Part shown: piece after piece, positions 56,850 to 64,000 of the stretch
How the letters are laid out: each line of letters begins with the position of its first letter
Position numbering within the stretch: position 1 is the first letter of the stretch
Source: Iris pallida
Lineage: Eukaryota; Streptophyta; Magnoliopsida; Asparagales; Iridaceae
Length of the DNA: 64,000 nt
Reading direction: 5' to 3'
NCBI GenBank assembly: GCA_029216955.1
Contig: JANAVB010010791.1
Location: forward strand, 1,930,482-1,994,481
Program-made: the position numbers and the translations under genes
Notes under the pieces: model-generated
What the model saw: only the letters and a program-made list of their open reading frames with translations
The model's database searches: none
Told to the model about the DNA's origin: nothing

Positions 56850-58469
56850 TGAAAGTTAAAAGTACTATATATTCTGGGACCACGTCCCTCTCAAGAAAGG
56901 AAAAGAACATGAACAAAAGAAGGAAAATGCCGACTATGGTTCGGCGATACATAATTCCATGAGACGGTCCCTTAGCAAGACAGTCGACCGCTCAAACCGC
57001 TGCTTGGCCCGACGCTCGGCCTCCTGAGTCAGCCGCTCCGTATCTTCCAGATGTGCATGAGCCCGCCAGCCATCCTTAAGCTTTTTCAGAGCACGCTCTA
57101 GGCTAGCAGAAGCTCGGGTGACCTTTTCAGCTTCCTGAACGATTAGCTCTTTATCCGTACGGGAAGCTTCGAGCTCAGATTCCAAGAAAGCCAGCTTTCT
57201 CTGGAGTTCGAGGATCTGCTCCCTTGTATCAATTACTCCGCGAGAGGCGGCCGCTTCCCGAGCCATGCAATCCTCGCTCCTACGGCTCAGTTGGTCATAC
57301 TGGAGAGATAGGTCGCCGAGGTCCTTTATAACCAGCTTAGACGCATCTCGTGCAGCCCTTACCTTCTCTAGAACAGTAGTAAGGAAGTCCTACTCCTGAT
57401 CTATTGCTGCAGACAGATCAGCTTGCCGCAGCACCAGAAACTGGGCCACGAGCTGATCAGCCTCTAATAATTTGGGCTCCAGAAGCGCATCTATCCCTGC
57501 CCCACCAGGGTAGGTTTTAAGAATTTTAATTTGGCCATGGGCACATTGTCGGGCCAAGGCAAAAGGGGTCCCCCGCTCTACAGCAGCTTCGACCCCTCTC
57601 TTCAGGTGGTGGTAGAAACTGTCCACCACATCCTGTGACGCTTCATCTAGAACTTCCGTAGAGGACCACATCAAAGGAAGGGTAGCTGGCAGTGCCAAAG
57701 GAGACGCGCCATAACTTGCCACCTCTGCCACCAGAAAAACAAATTCCGAGCAAAAAAATGCGTGGATAACAGCTAACTCCTCCTCCGCAGCCCGAAGAAC
57801 CTGGATACTCGGGAAGGCGAAAAGGTCGACCCCCGAAGCCACATGAGCAGAGGAGGACGTAGGGACCATTGCTCCCTGCCCCGGCTGTGCTGCCATCTGA
57901 TCTCTCGAACTCGATCCAGCGAAAGGCCCCTCAATATAAGTCAGAAGGGGAGGGGGCACACTCATTTCCACCAGATCCCCACTGGCAGAGCCTACCATGA
58001 CAATATCTATTATTGGCAGTGAAGAGGCAGGACATGTATGTCCAAAGCAACCATCAATCAGCCTAACCCGAAGGATGTGATGATAGAGCAAATGAGCCTC
58101 CTCACTAGTCAAGATTTGGCTTATCTTACCAGAGGAGGGTTATGGAGGCTGAGGTTCGCTCACAGCCGCCGTAGTCCTCTCACCAGCGACCTCTAAGACG
58201 AATTCAGCTGGTTCCTCTGCGCCAGCCGCCCCGGAAGGAGATACAACTGGATCAGCGTTACCTTGCTAAAATTCAGCAGTCTCGGGGATGGGTTTAGCGG
58301 AGCCCCCGTCGCCCTGGGTCGAGACCTCAACAACGTGAGATCCCTCAGCCGCCGTCGAGAGAACCCTGGCAGAAATAATCTCGGCACACATGTCACTAAT
58401 CAAAGTGGTCAGGGCCGAATTGACTTCAGAAACAGCGACCGGTTCTCGAGAGTCTGACTCTTCTGATGC

Positions 58470-58550
58470 CTACAGAGAAGAGAAAAATGATTAGATCATA
58501 GTTCAGGAAGAGAAAGAGCTAAAGAATGAGATGGTCGCAATTCAATTCAC
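58470..58550 (-). other. Predicted intron 2 of the A antisense gene
   Basis: 81 bp. Donor GAG/gtgaat at 58550 and acceptor ttctcttctctgtag ending at 58470. It sits between codons (phase 0). The downstream frame stays aligned through to 56934. Confidence 0.55.
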
Positions 58551-60945
58551 CTCCGAAACGGCGTCAACACCTTCGCCTCTCTCTTTAATGAGCAGCCCCC
58601 GGCGTCTTACCGTGGCCCGCTTCACGGAGAAGGTTATGCCGCCAATAGACTCACGCCTGCCTCGCTTGCATGAAAGGACGAGCGCAGCAGGCGGCTGATC
58701 CGCCACCACCTCATCAGGTGCAACAGGCGGCTGATCCGCCACCACCTCTTCTGCAGGAGGGAGAGATTTATCGACATCATGCTCGTCATCCTCTTCGTTC
58801 GTAGTGGTGGACTCCGAGTCTGGCACAGGAATTGTGTCCACCCTCCTCTTCCTCGTCTTGGACCCCTTGGGCTTCTCTGCCAAGCCAGTACCCGCAATGA
58901 AGCTAGTACTCGGGTCAAAATTAATGGGAGGCTTGCTCGCCGTAACATGGTATAGGGTCGCCATATACAAAATCTTCCCTGGCGCCTCAGCATCTGGAAC
59001 CGAGAAGCTGGTTCGGGTATGAACCGCGTCATAATAATGTCAGGCCCTGATACCGTCGAGGACGCTACCTACAAAGCCCAGGCAAGAGCTGGGACTGTCA
59101 AAGAATAGCTGGCTATACCCGAACTGGCGGGAGAACCTGCTGGACAAATAGGGCTCCAGGTAGACACTGTTGCAATTTTGTATACTAGGTGCACTGGACG
59201 GATATTACGCAACCAAAGGAGCATCTTCTCAGGCAAGAGGTGAGGAGGTCCGGTACCATCAATGTGTACGCCCCTCACTTCTTCATCGGTAAAACAAGGA
59301 ACAAACACAAAAAAGTCGTATCCATCCACTCTCGCCAGTGCCCTCCGACAGGCTGGCATAGTGCTGCACTCCCAGGGCTGATGGTGATATTGGAAAATGA
59401 AAGCATCATCAGCCGTAATGCCGTTTTCTTCTCCAGGCCTCATCAAAGACCGGCAGTGCATCAACAGCCACCCCATCAGATAATGGTAGGGCAACTCTAC
59501 ATGCTCAAAATCTATCGCCGTGTCACGGGCGATGACCTTGGACGAGAAGGCGCAAAGACCATGGTGTATGCTGCACACCATGGCCGGAAGAAGGGCCAGT
59601 CTGGCCCCAAAGACCAGCTGTACGGCAGAAAGAATAAAGTGGCGGCTGATCCTCTCAATGGAACCTGCCCCTCCTGAGACCACGCAATTCCGTAGCCACA
59701 CCATCAAGAATCCTGCCAGGAGTGCCTTCTCTGACAGCCGCTGAGTACCATGATAAAAGTAACTAAAAGAGTCAGTTTGACTCCCAAATGTGTCGCCCGT
59801 GGCCCTCGATCTCTTAACAGTCGATGCTAGTTTTTGTACCTCCTCCTGGGTTTGAGGATATCAGGAAGAAACCCGGCCTGAGGCGCATAGTATAAAAAGG
59901 TATGAGACCTAAGATGTGGTATGAGGAATGCTCCCTTCCGAGCTACTATCCTTCTTGATGGATGCCTGGTGACAGGTACTGTGGTGACATAACAATTCCC
60001 GGTATACAACAACAAAGCCCGGGAACTGTCAATCCAAATCCTCGAACTCTTCGATCGTAGGGGTGTACACTTCAAAGATTTCGTCCCCCCAGGGCAGCTT
60101 GGAAATGACGTACATCTCGTGGAGAGCAAGTCCCAGCTCCCCTCCAGGCGTGAAGAAGGTTCTCGTCTGACGGTTTTACATCTCCAGGAGAGTCATGAAC
60201 AACGACTTATTTATGGGTAGACTATGACAGGTGCCCCGAATGGCGTGGTAGAGGCCGATCTCACGCAGAGGAGTCTCATACTTCCGCAGAATCTACATGG
60301 TCAAGTTAGCCTATGCAGGGATGGGGTTTATCCTGTTCAGCAACGCCAACCGGCTGACGGGATAGGACCCCTTCCCAGCCAGCTGGTTCAAGAAGGTGTC
60401 AGCTTGAGAGAACGTAAAATTGGGACCCGATACGTTTATGAAGCTACCCGGAGCCAGTCCCATCACGTACCGACTGACCGGTTCCCTTCCCGCATACGCT
60501 GATCCTAAATTCCTGTTATAATATATGTTACCTACAGTCATCCCCGACCTGCTTGGAGTCAAGGAGTCCATCATCTTTCTGTCCATCGGTAACATGTTGA
60601 ACCATAACAGAGAAAAATGATGCTCCATCGGAGGGATATGGATCGCCATCCTGTCAAGAGTAAAGTCCCAACTATCGGATATATCCAGCACTTGGGGGTT
60701 CTTCACAGTCAAGGCATCCCCAAAGAGGAACACCGGCTTCAGGTATTTTCCCTCCAATTGCCCCGAGTTTATCATGTTACAGAAAAAGTAGAAGGGCTGG
60801 TTCCTGATAGCATTTAGCCGCTCCATAGGCTCGTTTATGGGAAGCTAGTTCACCACATATTGGACTAAGTGGTCGAATCGCACACCCACAGCAGATTGGG
60901 CTGAACCCACCAGGGGTTCTCCCGCTGGATTAACTGGCAGACTCA

Positions 60946-61573
60946 CTAAAAAAGGACAAAAGAAATAAAGTTAGAAGATGGCCAGGTGAAACCAACTTAG
61001 TGTTTCTAAGCTTATGCGGCTCGGTTCAGCGCGGCCTTATGCGGCCCAACCCAGATGAACTTATGCGGCTCGGTCTAGCGCAGCCTCATGCGGCCTAGGT
61101 CAGATGAGCTTATGCGGCTCGGCTTAGCGCAAGCTTCATGTGGCACTATTTTGATGGAGCTTATGCGGTTCTGCTTAGCGGAGCCTTATGCGTCCCAGTT
61201 CAAATGAGCTTATACGGTTCTGCTTAGAAGAGCCTTATGCGGCCCAGTCAAGATGAGCTTATGCGGTTCGGCTTAGCGGTGCCTTATGCGACACAGTTCA
61301 AAGGGGGCTTATGCGATCCTGTTTGATGGGGGTTCATGCGGCTCAGTTCAAAGGGACTTATGCGGTTCTGTTCGACGGGTCCTTATGCGGGTCATTTTGC
61401 AAAGTGCTTATGCGGCCACTATACGACTCTCATGCGGCTCAGACATGGGACGTACATGCGGTACATACAATTTGAACCGTTCAATAAAGACGAAGAAGGC
61501 TCACGTATAAAATATGCGACATAGCCATGATAGTTAGGTTCTGAGTTCATGCAACTTCTCCCAAAATCCTTAC
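60946..61573 (-). other. Predicted intron 1 of the A antisense gene
   Basis: 628 bp. Donor GCTG/gtaagg at 61573 and acceptor ttcttttgtcctttttttag ending at 60946, phase 1, matching the phase of the C intron. It is filled by degenerate repeats of tatgcggctcgg...cttagcg (61010-61460), all oriented with the sense strand of A. Confidence 0.65.
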
Positions 61574-61772
61574 CAGCAATGGCGGGGTGAACGTCGGGAT
61601 GAACATCAGGCACCGCAGTCGACGTAGATGCCACTCCCTTACCCTTTGCCGCAGCCTTGGAAGTCTTGGGGGCCATCGATGATCAAAGAAAAAGAAGAAG
61701 AGGACAACAGCTAGGACAAGAAAAGCTTGAATTGGAGAAGATAGTAAAGAGTTTCTCTCTAAAAATTACCCT

Positions 61773-61780
61773 TATTTATA
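61773..61780 (-). promoter_or_regulatory. TATA box of the A antisense gene
   Basis: TATAAATA on the minus strand, 97 bp upstream of the ATG at 61676. Position and sequence are conserved in C. Upstream (61990-62130) lie about seven ATGCGGCTC-type motifs. Confidence 0.6.
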
Positions 61781-62187
61781 GACGAACAAGGGGGGCACGT
61801 GGACCGATGAACGCTTCAAATTATGCGCTGCAGACAAAACCGACTCTTGGGATTTCGTCCCCTCTCATGCAGGAGATTCATCAAGGCAAAAATCTAAATA
61901 TTTAATAAACCGACTCTTGGGATTCCCCCGAAAAGACCTTTAAATCAAAATGAATAAAGCGCAGTTAGTGGGATGCCTACGTGACAGAAAGGACAGTATG
62001 CGGCTAGAGTGGCCCATGCGGCCAGAGCGGTCCATGCGGCTAGAGAACTCCATGCGGCCAGGCAGTCCATGCGGATAGGAAGTCCATACGGCTAAAAAGT
62101 CCATACGGCCAGAACATCCTATGCGACCAGAAGAGCTTGGTCATGCTTCTTATTCAAAGTATTTCAATTTTACAAATTGAAAACTTT
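61781..62187. promoter_or_regulatory. Upstream region of the antisense gene
   Basis: No gene. It contains clustered atgcggc(t/c) motifs at 61990-62130 and the conserved block tatttcaattttacaaattg before the polypurine tract. The comparable part of C (52620-52900) has three motifs and the same block. Confidence 0.45.
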
Positions 62188-62198
62188 GAAGGGGGTCT
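62188..62198 (+). promoter_or_regulatory. Polypurine tract of A
   Basis: gaagggggtct immediately before the 3' LTR, where plus-strand DNA synthesis would be primed. Confidence 0.8.
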
Positions 62199-63654
62199 TG
62201 TAGAAGCATGGAAAAGAACAGGAAAGTCTATGCGGCCCAAAACAGAGGGAGTCTCATACGGTTCGAAGAATCTCTTAAAGCTTCATGCGGCTGAAGAGTC
62301 CTTTAGAGCTTCATGCGGCCCAAAAATCCTTCAGAGCCTCATGCGGCTCAGAAATCTCCAACAGCTCCATGCGGCTCGAATAAAAGCCACATGGCACTAT
62401 GCGGTTCGCCTCTACAGCTGGCCATCAAGCAGCGAACTCATTTAATGTTCTGACATAATATGACAGCTCTGACATAAAGGTGAATTGACAGCTCTGACAT
62501 AAAGCTGTAATGATGACTCTGACATAATGACATGCTCCTTGGGAAACGAAAAAAATCTTTATAGCTGGCACGATCCACCAAATTCGAAGCTCCCTATGCG
62601 GCTACCATCCTTTATGCGGTAGCCACTACCATGCGGCTGCTACTTCTATGCAGCTCGGATCGTGGGGGCCACCCTCATGCGGCTCCGATTTTGGGAAGCC
62701 ACACCCATGCAGCTCTGACATGTGGCCACCCTTATGCGGTTCGATTGGGGGGTACCCCTATGCGGCTCGGATCATGGGGGCCACCCTCATGCGGCTCGGA
62801 TTAAAGAACTTCCATACGGTTCAGATATGGTCACCCTCATGCGGCTCGGATTAAAGAACTTCCATGCGGTTCAGATAAGGCCACCCTTATGCGGCTCCGA
62901 CACGAGGCCACACTCATGCTGCCCAACTATGACAGTCCTCCATGCAGCTCGCAGCAGTTGGGACACGTGGTAGGAGTTGATCAAATCCCAATAATCTAGA
63001 TTTATGGTAATCGACATAACAGGCAGTTGAGACATGTGGCAGGAGATTGACCAAGATTTATTCACTCGGATTTGCTGATATCAACAAATCATCACGATGC
63101 AGATTGGTTGCAATCAACATTAACTGCCCATGTAGATTTGTTACAATTAACATTAATTGCCCAGGCAGATTTGGTGCAATCAATATTAGCTGCCCAGATT
63201 TGTTACAATCTATATTGACGGCCCAGATTAAATTCCAATAAACAAGATCAAGGCAAATCATAACCAATCCCTAACCACCTACTTTTAAAGGATTAATTAT
63301 TGCACCCCCTACTTATCACAAAGTCCTATAAATATCAAGGTGCCATTCCCTTGCATAGAGTGGAAAGAGAGCGGCGGAGACACAGAGAGAAGAATAAGAG
63401 CACAGAGTATCCAGCAAGAGCATTTCTTTTCCGGAGCCGAAGCTGCGTTCGATCGTCCAAGGAGTAAGGCAGAGTTGCCGTCACTCTCCCGAGCCTCTAC
63501 CGTCACCCCCCAGAAAAACTAAACAATTGTACTTAGATTGTTGTACCTAGGTTTTCATCTCTAGGCTTTCTTTGTACGAGCGAGTTTGTGTTGTGAAGTA
63601 AAAGTCCAGTCCTCTCATAAAACTGTTCTGTTCTTTTATAATCAATGGCAAACA
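62199..63654 (+). repeat. Element A 3' LTR
   Basis: 1456 bp, TGTAGAAGCATGG to aaaca, with TATA at 63327-63334. It is followed by the duplication cctac. Confidence 0.95.
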
Positions 63655-64000
63655 CCTACTGGTGTGGGGGTGTGGCCCAAAAAACTTAGCCAACCAGGAC
63701 TAAGTGAAAAGTATAAGACTCCCTACTACCTGTTACTTATTACTCCTTAAATGGGTGGATCGACGTGGTGTGGGCGTGTCGCACCTTTCGTGAGGGAAAT
63801 CAACAAAAACTTTGTTGAGGTTCTGGAGGGATACGAGGGTTGCATCCAATTTCTGCACCCTGTTTTGGAAGGCTTGTTCGGATTTGAGAGCAAGGGTAGT
63901 AAGAAGGCCGACCTCTTTAACGTCTTCATCCGTAGGGGTGGAGTCCGCCATCTTGTACAAGAAGACCATCAGTCTGTTCTTGGTCTCTTCCTCTGACACT
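63655..64000 (-). other. Flank of A with an open frame running off the window
   Basis: After the duplication, the minus strand is open from the window edge to a stop at 63733-63735, giving at least 88 residues. The piece includes MADSTPTDEDVKEVGLLTTL and a helical stretch (SEQAFQNRVQKLDATLVSLQ). I do not recognise it. Downstream on the minus strand (63732-63660, then 10436-10381 across A) lies UTR-like sequence ending in an A-rich tract. It may be the 3' end of a retroposed sequence or of an unknown gene. The true start is outside the window. Confidence 0.4.

Larger units (their letters stand above)
56934..61676 (-). pseudogene. Antisense three-exon gene of A: plant-mobile-domain-like protein with coiled-coil tail
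   Basis: Exon 1 61676-61574, exon 2 60945-58551, exon 3 58469-56934, about 4.0 kb spliced. The N-terminus MAPKTSKAAAKGKG is basic. Exon 2 holds two blocks resembling the plant mobile domain (PF10536): TFFTPGGELGLALHEMYVIS followed by KLPWGDE near 60130-60060, and MVWLRNCVVS ... RHFILSAVQLVFGARLALLP near 59700-59620. A basic KTRKRR and an acidic stretch follow (58880-58740). Exon 3 ends in a heptad-like coiled coil (57215-56940). Damage: TAG at 60847, stops at 60311, 60278 and 60180, frame changes near 60030 and 59045, and stops near 58270, 58138 and 57390. Antisense extra ORFs are known in some Tat elements. The PMD match is my reading, not a search result. Confidence 0.6.
10442..63654 (+). 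mobile_element. Element A: Ty3/gypsy Tat-lineage LTR retrotransposon, hosting B and C
   Basis: The LTRs at 10442-11913 and 62199-63654 both start TGTAGAAGCATGGAAAAGAAC and end in ...aaaca. The 5-bp duplication cctac is present at 10437-10441 and 63655-63659. Internal order is primer-binding site, gag, protease, RT, RNase H, archaeal-type RNase H, integrase, non-coding 3' region, antisense gene and polypurine tract. B splits gag from protease and C splits the integrase. Without its guests the element is about 17.9 kb. Numerous stops and several frameshifts make its sense proteins non-functional. It is the oldest of the nested set. Confidence 0.95.

Overview
This window is a plant repeat cluster, made almost entirely of transposable elements nested inside one another. 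The pointers to a seed plant with a repeat-rich genome are Ty3/gypsy elements with two RNase H domains (the Tat lineage, known only from plants), a long-LTR chromovirus-like element (Tekay/Del type), an L1-type LINE tail, a hAT-type MITE with an 8-bp target duplication, and expanded TA and TAA microsatellites. I see no host gene that I would defend and no RNA gene. One unassigned open frame runs off the right edge.

Layout. Positions 1-10441 hold old debris: a possible LTR end (1-295), a relic of a Tat element related to the large ones (327-1848), weakly repetitive AT-rich sequence, and an inverted-repeat/microsatellite block enclosing a LINE ORF2 tail (8559-10330). Element A (Tat, + strand) runs from 10442 to 63654 and has matching 5-bp target duplications (cctac). 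A is interrupted twice. Element B (15570-25869, - strand, duplication gcaga) is a chromovirus-like element with 3.7-3.8 kb LTRs and only a gag remnant. Element C (29843-54829, + strand, duplication tcggc) is a younger relative of A. C is itself interrupted by element D (38127-48418, - strand, same family, gag-protease only), and its 3' LTR carries a 563-bp hAT-type MITE (53483-54045). The order of events is therefore A first, then B and C, then D and the MITE. Coding decay agrees: A has many stops and frameshifts, C fewer, and D's 1552-codon gag-protease frame has only two stops. Without its guests, A is about 17.9 kb and C about 14.1 kb.

How the parts fit. In sense order the Tat elements carry LTR, primer-binding site, gag, aspartic protease, reverse transcriptase, RNase H, an extra archaeal-type RNase H, integrase, a long non-coding 3' region, a polypurine tract and the second LTR. 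Gag starts inside the LTR, so its frame runs through the primer-binding site. Downstream of integrase, A carries a second gene on the opposite strand (61676 to 56934). It has its own TATA box, two introns with good splice sites and frame-compatible joins, a region resembling the plant mobile domain, a coiled-coil tail and its own AATAAA. C keeps the same promoter, first exon and intron phase but encodes only 88 residues. Between the convergent ends of integrase and this antisense gene lie imperfect tandem repeats and eleven conserved hairpins whose stems co-vary. A short directional motif, ATGCGGCTC, is scattered through LTRs, gag and the antisense intron of the whole family. The antisense gene, the hairpins and the motif are the most promising unexplained features.
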